The notes below the pieces were generated by a model. The model searched no databases, had not been told where the DNA came from, and saw nothing but the letters and a program-made list of their open reading frames with translations. This document shows positions 50,111 to 58,730 of a DNA stretch of 64,000 nt, one piece after another. Position 1 is the first letter of the stretch. Every line of letters begins with the position of its first letter. The stretch comes from Clostridiales bacterium. Lineage in GTDB: Bacteria; Bacillota; Clostridia; Oscillospirales; Oscillospiraceae. Both the position numbers and the translations under genes were made by a program. The stretch covers positions 62,001-126,000 of the forward strand of contig CABIXV010000007.1 of assembly GCA_902362775.1 (NCBI GenBank), given 5' to 3'.

Positions 50111-50886
50111 AGCTGAGTCCCCCCCTTCTGCTCCAGCATCAGCCGGAGTCCACGCTCCAGCGCCAGGCTGAGGGCCACCACCACAGCGGTCCAGGCAAAG
50201 AGATCCGGGATTTCCAGAGAGAGCTTAGAACTGTAAATCTGAGTGCCCATGGCCAAAGAGGGGGTACATAGCACCTCGGCGGCCACACCGGATTTCCAGG
50301 CCAGACCCACAGAGGTGATGAGGGCGGAGAGAAAGTATGGCCGGAGAGAGGGGAGATAGATCAGCCGTATGGCCTTGCTCCGCGAGAAGCGGTAGGCGCG
50401 GGCCAGCTCCAGAAGCTGGGCGTCAGTGGCCTCGATGCCGTGGACCAGGTTCTCCCACGTAACCGGCAGAACCATAAGGGCGGAGATGATGGCAGGTACC
50501 TGGTCCCGCTGCGTCCATAGCAGGACCAGCAGGATAAAGGAGACCACTGGGGTAGCCCGGATGATTCGGATGGGCGGGCACAGGAGCCGGGCGGACCAGG
50601 AGCTGGCGCAGGTAAGACCGGCCAGCAGTCCGCCCAGCACCACTCCGGCGAACAGGCCCGCTGCCACCCGGAGAAAGGTGGCCCCCACGGAGGCCCAGAA
50701 GGAAACCTGTCCTACCAGAGCGGCCAGGGCGGCCAACACGGTGAGGGGGTAGGGAAGGAGCAGCTCGTTCCCCCGGCCCTCCACATGAAGCTCCACCAAC
50801 CAGGCGGCAAGCTGCCAAGCCCCCAGCCAGAAGGCCGGGGGCAGCAAGGCGCGGATGAAATTGGGCCGCCCTTTACTCCCCTCCAT
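50107..50886 (-). CDS. ABC transporter permease (SsuC/TauC type)
   Basis: A 259-residue membrane permease with about six helices. The EAA loop can be seen in [43 protein letters not shown], with the coupling glycine region AYRFS. Its start overlaps the end of the binding-protein gene, and its end overlaps the ATPase start, showing tight translational coupling. Confidence 0.92.
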   Translation of the reverse strand: MEGSKGRPNFIRALLPPAFWLGAWQLAAWLVELHVEGRGNELLLPYPLTVLAALAALVGQVSFWASVGATFLRVAAGLFAGVVLGGLLAGLTCASSWSARLLCPPIRIIRATPVVSFILLVLLWTQRDQVPAIISALMVLPVTWENLVHGIEATDAQLLELARAYRFSRSKAIRLIYLPSLRPYFLSALITSVGLAWKSGVAAEVLCTPSLAMGTQIYSSKLSLEIPDLFAWTAVVVALSLALERGLRLMLEQKGGTQL

Positions 50887-51949
50887 AGTAGAAGGCGTCG
50901 TAGGGCATCCCGCCGCCGATGGAAGCGGGGTCGGTACGGAATAGGACGGCGTAGTAGCCCTCCAGAGCGGCGCGCATCTCCTGGCCCGTGAGGAAGGTCA
51001 GATTGCACTGGGGAATGGCCGCCTGGGCCACCTGCTCATTGGGAGCGATGCCGTATTTCGCCACCAGGGCGGCTCCGTCAGCAGCGTTGCCCTCCTCCGT
51101 CATGAAGGTGATGGAGTCGCCGTACAGGTCTAGCAGAGCGTCGATCAGCATGGGATTTTCCTGGATGAATTCGGTTCGGGCTACCACGCAGCCCATGGGC
51201 AGGACCCCTTGATCCAGTTTCTCCCACTCGTCAGACAGGGACAGGGCCTGACGCACGCCGGTGTCCTGTACCATCAGGGCGGTGGCGGCGGGGACAGGGA
51301 GCATACAGATGGCCTGTTCCGAGGAGACCATTTTAGCCGAAACCTCCTGGGCGGTCATCCACTGGATGTCTAAGGTAGAGGGGTCCACCCCGTTTGCCGT
51401 GAGGAGATGGTCCAATACATACTCCGGGTTTGCTCCCTGGCCAGTGGCGTAAATTGTCTTGCCCCGCAGGTCAGCCATAGAGTGGACGCTGTCCCCTTTC
51501 TCCAGAATATAGAGCACCCCCAGAGTGTTGACCGCCAACACCTGAATGGCCCCATCGCTTTTGGTGTACAGATTGGCAGCCACGTTGGTAGCGATGGCGG
51601 CCACATCGGCGGAGCCATTGACCAGGGCATCGGTGACCTGATTGTTGTCCGCCACAACAGTAGTGTTCAAAGTAAATGGGGCGTCTGTGGGGGCTCTGCC
51701 GGCAGCGTAGCTGTCCACCAAATAAGCGGCCCCGACGCCGGTAGGACCGCTGAGGACCATAAAGTTGATCTCCGGAATATCAGACGGGCCGGGAATCTCC
51801 TGGGACGAGTCGCCTGACGAGGAACCGCCGGAGGAGATGTCCCCGGAGGCAGAGCTGGAGGAGTCGTTCTCACTGGCGCTTGGTTTACAGCCGGCTAGGC
51901 TGGCCAGCACCAGGGCGGCGCACAGCAAGAGAGAGAGTTTTCGTTTCAT
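50873..51949 (-). CDS. ABC transporter substrate-binding lipoprotein (NMT1/SsuA-like)
   Basis: A 358-residue extracellular receptor. The lipoprotein signal ends in LASLAGC, then a long serine/glycine-rich tether (SENDSSSSASGDISSGGSSS). The mature part follows the NMT1/THI5-like periplasmic fold: NFMVLSGPTGVGAAYLVDSY, TDALVNGSADVAAIATNVAAN and LRGKTIYATGQGANPEYVLDHLL. I start at ATG 51949, nine bases after AAAGG; ATG 51958 is too close to it. The family binds sulfonates, nitrate, taurine or thiamine precursors; the ligand here is open. Confidence 0.88.
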   Translation of the reverse strand: MKRKLSLLLCAALVLASLAGCKPSASENDSSSSASGDISSGGSSSGDSSQEIPGPSDIPEINFMVLSGPTGVGAAYLVDSYAAGRAPTDAPFTLNTTVVADNNQVTDALVNGSADVAAIATNVAANLYTKSDGAIQVLAVNTLGVLYILEKGDSVHSMADLRGKTIYATGQGANPEYVLDHLLTANGVDPSTLDIQWMTAQEVSAKMVSSEQAICMLPVPAATALMVQDTGVRQALSLSDEWEKLDQGVLPMGCVVARTEFIQENPMLIDALLDLYGDSITFMTEEGNAADGAALVAKYGIAPNEQVAQAAIPQCNLTFLTGQEMRAALEGYYAVLFRTDPASIGGGMPYDAFYYGGE

Positions 51950-51988
51950 GTGGATCATCCTTTCTGATAGAGCGGTGGGGACAGAAGC

Positions 51989-52651
51989 TCACAGGAACCC
52001 TTCCAGACCGGCCGGGTCGGAGATGGAGATGGTCTTTCCGTGGCGGGAGATGAGGCCGCTCTCCTCCAGGGACTGGAAAGCCCGATAGAGGGAGGCACGG
52101 CTCAAGCCCAGCCGCCGGGCCAGGTCGGTGGCGGCACAGGTGAGCTGCCCCTCCCGGACATTGGCCAGCAGGTACCGAGCCAGTTTTCCCTCGGCTCCGG
52201 ACTGGACCAGGGATTGCAGCCTGCCGGACAGAAAGCGGATTCGGCCGGTGAGGTAGCGCAGGTAGTTTTCCCGGAGCGGCCCGTCCTGAGCCAGTAAGCG
52301 GTCCATGCTGTTCTGAGGCAGCATCAGGCAGCGGCTGCTCCGCCGAGCGGTAATGGTGGTAACAAATTCCGGAGCCTCGGTGTACAGGGCGGCGGCTCCA
52401 AACAGATCCCCAGGCTCCAGATAGCTGACGGTCAAAGTCCCCTTGGTGACCTGAAGCCTGCCGGCTAGCAGAATGCCCAGGCAGCGGCAAAAATGGCTTG
52501 GACTATACACCATGGCCCCGGTGGGAAAGAACTCCAGCCGGCCCTCCTGTGTGATTTGGTCCAACAGGGCGGGGGAGCAGTGCCGAAGGAGCGGGCAGCC
52601 CTCCAGAATCTCCCAATCTTCTTGGTTCAGCGGCAGAACAGGCACCTCCAA
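51989..52651 (-). CDS. Crp/Fnr-family transcriptional regulator
   Basis: A 220-residue regulator with an N-terminal cyclic-nucleotide-like barrel (FFPTGAMVYSPSHFCRCLGILLAGRLQV, YLEPGDLFGAAALY) and a C-terminal winged helix (CAATDLARRLGLSRASLYRAFQSLEESGLISRHGKTISI). It lacks the four-cysteine FNR cluster pattern; cysteines occur singly. The frame opens with TTG, but GGAGGTG lies just inside, so the true start may be a few codons later. It is the first gene of the ABC importer operon and is its likely regulator. Confidence 0.85.
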   Translation of the reverse strand: MEVPVLPLNQEDWEILEGCPLLRHCSPALLDQITQEGRLEFFPTGAMVYSPSHFCRCLGILLAGRLQVTKGTLTVSYLEPGDLFGAAALYTEAPEFVTTITARRSSRCLMLPQNSMDRLLAQDGPLRENYLRYLTGRIRFLSGRLQSLVQSGAEGKLARYLLANVREGQLTCAATDLARRLGLSRASLYRAFQSLEESGLISRHGKTISISDPAGLEGFL

Positions 52652-52703
52652 ACTGTCTTATTTGATACAGAATGATTGTATGACAGGGGAGAGGAAAAGT
52701 CAA

Positions 52704-52730
52704 CCCCGGCTCTGGGTTCCAGAACCGGGG
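52704..52730 (-). terminator. Probable terminator of the fumarate hydratase operon
   Basis: CCCCGG-C-TCTGG pairs with CCAGA-A-CCGGGG with one mismatch; on the minus strand TTGACTTTTCC follows. The remaining 130 bases to the fum stop hold nothing recognisable. Confidence 0.5.
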
Positions 52731-52863
52731 CCAGGGAGTCGATCCTTCCCTGGAGCGTACAGCTCCGGACGGAAGATCCCATCCACCCTCCGACTCAGCT
52801 TCTGGAGGTGGGCAGGCTGCTCTGTGATAGCGGCAGGGCCGCCTTCCGCTGCGCTGTCAACCT

Positions 52864-53418
52864 TTATCGGCTGGCCAGATAGGCCGCCGGGCCGCTCTCA
52901 TACAGATCCCCGCCGTGGGCGTCCAGAATAACGGTAAGGGGGAAGTCCTCCACCTCCAGGCGGCGCACGGCCTCACAGCCCAGATCCTCCCAGCAGAGGA
53001 CCTCCAGCGCCTTCACGCTGGACGCCATCAAGGCCCCCGCGCCCCCCAGGGCGGCCAGGTAGACGGCCCCATTCCGGACCACGGCGTCCTTGACTGTTTG
53101 GCTGCGTTTGCCCTTGCCGATCATGACGGCTTGGCCCAGGTCCAGCAGGCGGGGGGAGTAGGCGTCCATCCGGCCACTGGTGGTAGGGCCGGCGGAGCCG
53201 ATGACCTGTCCGGGGCGCTCTGGGGTGGGGCCCACATAGTACAGGGCGGAGCCCTCCACAGGGAAGGGCAGGGGCTCCCCCCGGTCAAGCAGCTCCATCA
53301 TGCGCTGATGGGCGGCGTCCCGGGCGGTGTAGACCGGCCCGGACAGCAGAACGGTGTCTCCCGCCCGGAGGGGGGCCAAGTCATCCTTTGACACCGGGGT
53401 GGTCAGACGATACTGCAT
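52864..53418 (-). CDS. Fumarate hydratase class I, beta (C-terminal) subunit
   Basis: A 184-residue subunit of the two-part Fe-S hydro-lyase. LRAGDTVLLSGPVYTARDAAHQRM is the usual opening; IGSAGPTTSGRMDAYSPRLLDLG and MIGKGKRSQTVKDAVVRNGAVYLAALGGAGAL are strongly conserved; DLGCEAVRRLEVEDFPLTVILDAHGGDLY is the end. It matches the fumarate/tartrate hydratase family; the fumarate function is inferred. The alpha subunit lies two genes upstream on the same strand, with an unrelated hydrolase between. Confidence 0.92.
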   Translation of the reverse strand: MQYRLTTPVSKDDLAPLRAGDTVLLSGPVYTARDAAHQRMMELLDRGEPLPFPVEGSALYYVGPTPERPGQVIGSAGPTTSGRMDAYSPRLLDLGQAVMIGKGKRSQTVKDAVVRNGAVYLAALGGAGALMASSVKALEVLCWEDLGCEAVRRLEVEDFPLTVILDAHGGDLYESGPAAYLASR

Positions 53419-53457
53419 GAAAACAGCCTCCTTAACTGATTGGATGGGTATACAGGG

Positions 53458-54285
53458 TTACAGGTGGTCCGACAGAAAGCGGTGGATCGTATCCGCGAGC
53501 TCTTGTGGGCGGAAGCGGTACAGATCGTGGGGAAGGTCTAACAGATGGAGAGAGGAGACGGAAAAAGCGGAGAGATACGTTCTTGCGCACATCCGCCATT
53601 CCTCCTGGGGGAGAGGGGTGCCCTTGCCGTTGGAAACCAGGAACAGCGCGGGGACAGAGGCTGGCGGCCCCTCCTGCTGTACCTGACGGATGGAGCGGGG
53701 CAGGTCCCTTGCCTCATTGACCCATACGACACTGACGAAGTTCCGGCGGGCGGCAGGGGCCAGTTCCCTCCGTTCCGAGGCGGGGAAGCGCTTCAGCAGG
53801 GCGCGGGAGGTAAGGCGGAAGAGCAGCCCGCGCTTCCAGCTGGAGCGATGGAGGTCCTCCAGCCGGCGATGGACAGCATCCAGCTCCATGTGCTGATAGA
53901 CCTGCGGTACAGCGGGGTCCAGCCCAACCAGAGCGGAGACCTCCTTCGGATATTTGCGGGCCCAGTGAAGGGCCTCCAGAAAGCCCATGCTGTGGGCGGC
54001 CAGCACCACTGGAAGAGGGCGCTTCAGGGCGGCCAGCACGCCGCGGTATTCCTCTACCACAGTGTCTACATCTCTGGGGGCATCTGTCAGGCCGCTGTGT
54101 CCATAGCCGAATTTGGAGGGGATGAGGACCGAGTACCATGGGCTCAGAGCGTCCGCCAGAGGGGCATACTCCAGTCCGGGGAACAGAATGTTGGAACCGG
54201 ACAGAATGAGAAGGGTGACCGGCCCGACGCCCGTGCAGGATACCTGGAGGCTCCGGCCGTCTATGGCAATCATTTTTTCCTCCAT
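53458..54285 (-). CDS. Alpha/beta-fold hydrolase
   Basis: A 275-residue serine hydrolase. The nucleophile elbow is VVLAAHSMGFLEAL (HSMGF), the oxyanion segment is LILSGSNILFPGLEYAPLADAL, and a late histidine lies in LLDLPHDLYRF. It starts at ATG 54285 behind GGGAGGTG; the longer frame lacks an RBS. It sits between the alpha and beta fumarate hydratase genes and is spaced as an operon member, which is not where such a gene is normally found. Substrate unknown. Confidence 0.87.
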   Translation of the reverse strand: MEEKMIAIDGRSLQVSCTGVGPVTLLILSGSNILFPGLEYAPLADALSPWYSVLIPSKFGYGHSGLTDAPRDVDTVVEEYRGVLAALKRPLPVVLAAHSMGFLEALHWARKYPKEVSALVGLDPAVPQVYQHMELDAVHRRLEDLHRSSWKRGLLFRLTSRALLKRFPASERRELAPAARRNFVSVVWVNEARDLPRSIRQVQQEGPPASVPALFLVSNGKGTPLPQEEWRMCARTYLSAFSVSSLHLLDLPHDLYRFRPQELADTIHRFLSDHL

Positions 54286-54308
54286 GGCGGGCACCTCCCG
54301 ATGAGCGC

Positions 54309-55148
54309 TCACAGTTCAGTCGAGGCCCGGCGGGTGACGTGACAGCTGACATTCACCGCCACGGGCAGCCCCGCCACATGGGTGGGGGCGGTCTCTACGG
54401 CCAGCCCCAGGCAGGTGGTCCGACCGCCGAAGCCCTGGGGCCCAATGCCCAGGCCGTTGATTTCTTCCAGCAGCTCCGCCTCCAGGGCGGCGTAGAAGGG
54501 GTCCGGATTGGGCTGGTCAATGGGACGGAGGAGAGCGTGCTTGGCCATGGCGGCCACTTTGTCAAAGGAGCCGCCGATGCCCACACCCAACACCACAGGG
54601 GGACAGGGGTTGGAGCCGGCCTGCTTTACGGTGTCCACCACAAAGCACCGGACGCCCTCCACCCCGTCGGCGGGCTTGAGCATGGCTAGCCGGCTCATGT
54701 TCTCCGAGCCGAAGCCCTTGGGAGCCACGGTGATGGTGCATCTGTTCCCCGGCACCAGCCGCAGGGTGATGGCGGCGGGGGTGTTGTCCCCGGTGTTTAC
54801 CCGCCGCAGGGGGTCGGCCACAATGGATTTGCGGAGATAGCCCTCCCCGTAGCCCCGCTGGACTCCTGTGTGGATGGCCTGCTCAAAGTCCCCCTGAATA
54901 TGGACCTCTTGGCCCAGCTCCACAAACACACAGGCCATTCCTGTGTCCTGACAGATGGGGAGCTCCTTCTCCCCGGCCAGCTCCAGATTGTCCCACAGCA
55001 GGCCCAGTGTCTCCTGAGCCAGGGGCCAAGGTTCCTCACGGCGGCTCCGGGCCAAGGCGGCCACGACGTCGGGGGGGAGCTGGGTGTTGGCCCGGACACA
55101 CAACCGGGCCACTGCGTCGGTGACGGCGGCGGAAGAAATGGTCCTCAT
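54309..55148 (-). CDS. Fumarate hydratase class I, alpha (N-terminal) subunit
   Basis: A 279-residue subunit carrying the [4Fe-4S] cluster that binds substrate. The three ligand cysteines are in PICQDTGMAC, GSNPCPPVVLGVG and GGRTTCLGLAVE. ATG 55148 has GGGAGGTAA upstream; the frame extends 17 residues further without an RBS. In anaerobes the enzyme serves a partial reductive or oxidative TCA branch. The beta subunit is at 52864, so the two are cotranscribed through the hydrolase gene. Confidence 0.93.
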   Translation of the reverse strand: MRTISSAAVTDAVARLCVRANTQLPPDVVAALARSRREEPWPLAQETLGLLWDNLELAGEKELPICQDTGMACVFVELGQEVHIQGDFEQAIHTGVQRGYGEGYLRKSIVADPLRRVNTGDNTPAAITLRLVPGNRCTITVAPKGFGSENMSRLAMLKPADGVEGVRCFVVDTVKQAGSNPCPPVVLGVGIGGSFDKVAAMAKHALLRPIDQPNPDPFYAALEAELLEEINGLGIGPQGFGGRTTCLGLAVETAPTHVAGLPVAVNVSCHVTRRASTEL

Positions 55149-55241
55149 ATTGGTTACCTCCCGGAATGGATAATCATTTGATCGGGATGATTGTAACATA
55201 GCCCAGTGTGAAATTCAATTTTCTGCTGTTAGTTCCAGGAA

Positions 55242-55276
55242 AACAGCCGGACCGGGCAAAAGCCGGTCCGGCTGTT
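55242..55276. terminator. Hairpin terminator between DUF554 and fumarate hydratase genes
   Basis: AACAGCCGGACCGG and CCGGTCCGGCTGTT surround seven bases; the stem touches the DUF554 stop codon. Confidence 0.75.
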
Positions 55277-56001
55277 CATACCAGGGCGGTGTATAGCGCC
55301 CCCACCACCAGCGCGGGGAGCAGATTGGCGACCTTAAACTTGTTGCCGAAGGCAAGATTGACGCCTACACAGAAGATGAGGATAGAGCCCAGAAAGGACA
55401 GATTGTCCACCACAGCGGGGCTGAACACCGGAGCCAGAAGTCCGGCGCACAGAGTGACTGTGCCCTGGAGCACACCTACGGGCAGAGCTGAAAAGACAGC
55501 CCCCTTGCCGTAGGTGGAGGAGAAGATCATGACGATGATCAGGTCGAGGACGGATTTGGTGAACAGGGTGGAGGGGTCCCCGGTCATGCCGTCCTGGATG
55601 GAGCCTACGATGGCCATAGCCCCGACACAGACCGTGAGAGAAGCGGTGACGAAGCCCTGGATGAACTGGCTATCCTCCCCACGGGAGGCCTTCTCCTTCA
55701 GCCAGCCCCCCAGCCGCTCCATCCGGCCATCCAGATCCAGCCACTCACCCAGCAGAGAGCCGGCGGCGAGGGCCAGTATCATGCCCAGAGTGCCCCTGGT
55801 GTCCAGCCCAGTGAGTACCCCGTCCCGGACCGACAGCATCCCGTTCAGGGTGCCAGCTCCACCGATGAAAATGATGCACAGGCCCATGGCCTGGATCACA
55901 GCCTGCTGATAGCGGGCCTTGAGTCCTCCCTTCAGGACCAGGCCGGCACACCCTCCCGCCAGAATGGCCAGAACATTGACCACAGTACCGATCCCCGCCA
56001 A
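55276..56001 (-). CDS. DUF554 membrane protein
   Basis: A 241-residue membrane protein with about seven helices. GTVVNVLAILAGGCAGLVLKGGL, GSLLGEWLDLDGRMERLGGWLK, FVTASLTVCVGAMAIVGSIQDGMTGD and LLPALVVGALYTALV are the family landmarks. DUF554 (YdfK-like) is widespread in Firmicutes with no known role. I choose TTG 56001 with GGGAGGG upstream as the start; other starts would add a hydrophilic leader. Confidence 0.88.
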   Translation of the reverse strand: MAGIGTVVNVLAILAGGCAGLVLKGGLKARYQQAVIQAMGLCIIFIGGAGTLNGMLSVRDGVLTGLDTRGTLGMILALAAGSLLGEWLDLDGRMERLGGWLKEKASRGEDSQFIQGFVTASLTVCVGAMAIVGSIQDGMTGDPSTLFTKSVLDLIIVMIFSSTYGKGAVFSALPVGVLQGTVTLCAGLLAPVFSPAVVDNLSFLGSILIFCVGVNLAFGNKFKVANLLPALVVGALYTALV

Positions 56002-56089
56002 AGACGATCCCTCCCAGCCGGGGCCGATGTGGCCCCGCACGACTGGATTTATTATAGTTCTTCAACGGAAAATGTCAAAGGAAAAGAAT

Positions 56090-56118
56090 TTGCATTGAAT
56101 TTGGGGATGTGATACAAT
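56090..56118 (+). promoter_or_regulatory. Promoter of the hydroxyacid dehydrogenase gene
   Basis: TTGCAT at 56090-56095 and TACAAT at 56113-56118 with 17 bases between, 42 bases before the start. Confidence 0.65.
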
Positions 56119-56159
56119 AAAAAAATAAACGGCCTTGGGCCATAAGGAGGAAAATTTTC

Positions 56160-57125
56160 ATGAAGATTGTGATCCTGGACGGCTATACGGAAAACCCCGG
56201 CGATCTGAGCTGGGACGAGCTGGGAAAGCTGGGCGAGCTCACTGTTTATGACCGTACCAGCCTCACCGACGAGGACGAGGCTATCGCCCGCATCGGCGAC
56301 GCCGAGGTGGTCTTTACCAATAAGACTCCCATTACCAAAAAGGTTATCGACGCCTGCCCCAACATGAAGATGATCAGTATGCTGGCCACCGGCTACAATG
56401 TGGTGGACTATGTTTATGCCAAGGAAAAGGGCATTCCCGTCACCAACGTGCCCACCTACGGTACCGCCTCCGTCAGCCAGTTCTCCATCGCCCTGCTGCT
56501 GGAGATCTGCCACCACATCGGCCACCATGACGCCTCCGTCCATGCCGGCAACTGGGCCAACTGTGTAGACTGGTGCTACTGGGACTATCCCCTGATCGAA
56601 CTGGAGGGCAAGACCATCGGTATCATCGGCTTTGGCCGCATCGGTCAGGCTGAGGGCCGGATCGCCAAGGCCCTTGGTATGAACGTGGTGGCTTATGACC
56701 TGTATCCCAACGACTCCGGCCGGGCCATCGCCGAGTATGTGGACCTGGATACCCTGTATGCCAGGGCCGATGTCATTTCCCTGCACTGCAACCTGACGCC
56801 CGAGAACACCGGCATGATCAACAAGGACTCCATCGCCAAGATGAAGGACGGCGTCATTCTGATCAACAATGCCCGTGGCCAGCTCATCCACGAGCAGGAT
56901 GTGGCCGACGCCCTGAACTCCGGCAAGATGGGAGCCGCCGGCCTGGACGTGGTGTACACCGAGCCCATCCGTGCCGACAACCCTCTCCTGAAGGCCAAGA
57001 ACTGCATCATCACCCCCCACATCTCCTGGGCCCCCAAGGAGAGCCGCCAGCGCATCATGGATACCGCGGTGGAGAACGTCAAGGCCTATCTGGCCGGCGC
57101 CCCCATCAACGTGGTCAACCGCTGA
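56160..57125 (+). CDS. D-2-hydroxyacid dehydrogenase
   Basis: A 321-residue NAD-dependent enzyme interconverting a D-2-hydroxyacid and its 2-oxoacid. The Rossmann loop is GKTIGIIGFGRIGQAEGRIA; the catalytic arginine is in NNARGQLIHEQD, the glutamate in VVYTEPIR and the histidine in ITPHISW. It is closest in feel to glycerate/hydroxypyruvate-type enzymes (NVPTYGTASVSQFSIALLLEI), though substrate is not certain. RBS AAGGAGG; single gene with its own terminator. Confidence 0.93.
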   Translation: MKIVILDGYTENPGDLSWDELGKLGELTVYDRTSLTDEDEAIARIGDAEVVFTNKTPITKKVIDACPNMKMISMLATGYNVVDYVYAKEKGIPVTNVPTYGTASVSQFSIALLLEICHHIGHHDASVHAGNWANCVDWCYWDYPLIELEGKTIGIIGFGRIGQAEGRIAKALGMNVVAYDLYPNDSGRAIAEYVDLDTLYARADVISLHCNLTPENTGMINKDSIAKMKDGVILINNARGQLIHEQDVADALNSGKMGAAGLDVVYTEPIRADNPLLKAKNCIITPHISWAPKESRQRIMDTAVENVKAYLAGAPINVVNR

Positions 57126-57144
57126 AAAACTGGAAAACAGCAGC

Positions 57145-57176
57145 AGAGCCGCCCATGGAAACATGGGCGGCTCTTT
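57145..57176 (+). terminator. Terminator of the hydroxyacid dehydrogenase gene
   Basis: AGAGCCGCCCATG and its complement around GAAA, followed by TTTT. Confidence 0.9.
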
Positions 57177-57181
57177 TGCGT

Positions 57182-58267
57182 TCAGGGCACGTTTTCCCTC
57201 CATACTGAAGCGGCCGACCGGGCCAGCTGAATCAACCCCTCGGCCAGCGTCCGGCGGGTCCCGTCCCGGTCGTCCGCCAGAGAGCGCAGGGCGGCCTGGA
57301 GGTTCCTGGGCTGAAGCAGGTCGGCGGTGGTGCTGGCCTCTCCGGCGGACAGCAGCTGAAAGAGGGAGTCCACGAACTGACTCCGCTCCTGGGGGGACAG
57401 ACCGGCCAGCCAGCCCTTAATAGCCTGGTCGGCCATCCGGCTGCCGGGAGTGATCTCTTCCGCCTGGAGGAAGGATCCACCCTCCACCTCCCAGGAGTAG
57501 GGGTCGTGCTGGAGCAGGCCAATCTGGCGGCTCCGCACCACGGTGTGGGGCTCGTCGTGTTCCAACAGCAGTCCCACCACTGAGGACTGGGGAATGAAGG
57601 TGTGCAGCCGGGTCAGCAGCTCCTGGTAGCCCGGACTGTCCAGCACCAACCGGGTGAAGCCGGGGCCGTCGTTGTTGTAGATGGCCAGGATCCGGTCCCG
57701 CACTTTGATTCGGGCCAGGGCGCCGGCAAAGACAGCCAGATTGCCTCCCTTGGAGTGGCCGCCCAGCCGGAGGGAGCCAGGAAAGAGAGAGGCAAACCGC
57801 TCCACATAGTCCAGGGCCGCCTGTTGGGCGGGGACAGCGTCCAGGAAGCTCATGCTGAAGTCCTCCTTCCAGCCCACTAGGGTGGCGTCGGTGCCCCGGA
57901 AGGAAAGAAAGGCGGAGCCATCCTCCAACAGAACGGCGATGGCGGCGAACTGCATCTCCTCCTCCGGAACAAAGCGGTCCTGAGCGAAGGCCAATCCCAG
58001 GGGAGAAAAGCGGCGGCATCGGGCCAGAGCGGCCAGCAGCTTTCGGTCCAAAGGGCATCGGACACGGCCTCGCCGCCCCTCTGGCAGGGCCAGATAGGTT
58101 TCCGCCGCCTTTCCAAGAGAGATAGGACCGCGCAGGTCTGGAGGGACCAGGTTTTCGAAGTGGACATAGGACAGGATGGACAGAATCAGGCCGTCCACCG
58201 GGTTGAAGGGGGCCTGGCTCATGGGGATATCTCCCCGCCAGGCCAGGTAGTCGAACAGATCGGACAA
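57182..58267 (-). CDS. DUF2974 lipase-like protein
   Basis: A 361-residue protein with an alpha/beta hydrolase core: AFLSFRGTDATLVGWKEDFSMSF, the nucleophile elbow RLGGHSKGGNLAVFAGA (S in GHSKGG), and NNDGPGFTR. This pattern is DUF2974, common in Clostridia and taken to be a lipase-like hydrolase of unknown substrate. The frame continues upstream; I start at TTG 58267 (LSDLFDYLAWRGDIP) because AAAGGAG lies about ten bases before it. The start is uncertain. Confidence 0.82.
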   Translation of the reverse strand: MSDLFDYLAWRGDIPMSQAPFNPVDGLILSILSYVHFENLVPPDLRGPISLGKAAETYLALPEGRRGRVRCPLDRKLLAALARCRRFSPLGLAFAQDRFVPEEEMQFAAIAVLLEDGSAFLSFRGTDATLVGWKEDFSMSFLDAVPAQQAALDYVERFASLFPGSLRLGGHSKGGNLAVFAGALARIKVRDRILAIYNNDGPGFTRLVLDSPGYQELLTRLHTFIPQSSVVGLLLEHDEPHTVVRSRQIGLLQHDPYSWEVEGGSFLQAEEITPGSRMADQAIKGWLAGLSPQERSQFVDSLFQLLSAGEASTTADLLQPRNLQAALRSLADDRDGTRRTLAEGLIQLARSAASVWRENVP

Positions 58268-58388
58268 AGGTTTCAGGCTCCTTTCCGGGGAAAACGGCGT
58301 CCTCCAGCCCCCTTTCCCGCATATCCCCGCCCACCACCGCATAGGATGGACCAACAAGAGGCGGGGAGTGTTGTTTTTGAAAGGAAAC

Positions 58389-58625
58389 ATGGAGGAGCGG
58401 GCCCAGCGCCTAGCTCTTTACATCATAGAGAACCGGGCCACGGTCCGTACCGCCGCACAGAAGTTTGGAATCAGCAAGAGCACCGTACATAAGGACCTGG
58501 CCGAGCGGCTGCCTGTATTCAACAGGACACTCTACCTCCAGGTCAAGGGAGTCCTGGAGGAGAACAAGGCCGAGCGGCACATTCGGGGAGGGATCGCCAC
58601 CCGGAAGAAATACAAAGGGGCCTGA
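58389..58625 (+). CDS. spoIIID: Sporulation transcription factor SpoIIID
   Basis: A 78-residue mother-cell regulator of sporulation. RALALYIIENRATVRTAAQKFGISKSTVHKDL is nearly the standard SpoIIID helix-turn-helix, and the basic tail HIRGGIATRKKYKG is also typical. ATG 58389 follows AAAGGA. It shows that the organism has the endospore pathway. It usually lies near spoIID/spoIIQ; here it stands between unrelated genes. Confidence 0.95.
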   Translation: MEERAQRLALYIIENRATVRTAAQKFGISKSTVHKDLAERLPVFNRTLYLQVKGVLEENKAERHIRGGIATRKKYKGA

Positions 58626-58638
58626 GAACGGACAGTGG

Positions 58639-58673
58639 ATCGGGGACGCCACCGGGCGACCCCGATTGCTTTT
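58639..58673 (+). terminator. Terminator after spoIIID
   Basis: ATCGGGG and CCCCGAT with a 14-base loop that itself may pair, followed by TGCTTTTTGC. Confidence 0.7.
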
Positions 58674-58730
58674 TGCTTCCTCCTATGATATCATATGCCT
58701 GAATGTGAATCTTGAAGGGGGACAAGGCCC

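Noticed and set aside
56052..57203. Minus-strand open frame of 383 codons opposite the hydroxyacid dehydrogenase
   Set aside because: Shadow; the plus-strand gene has promoter, RBS, catalytic residues and terminator.
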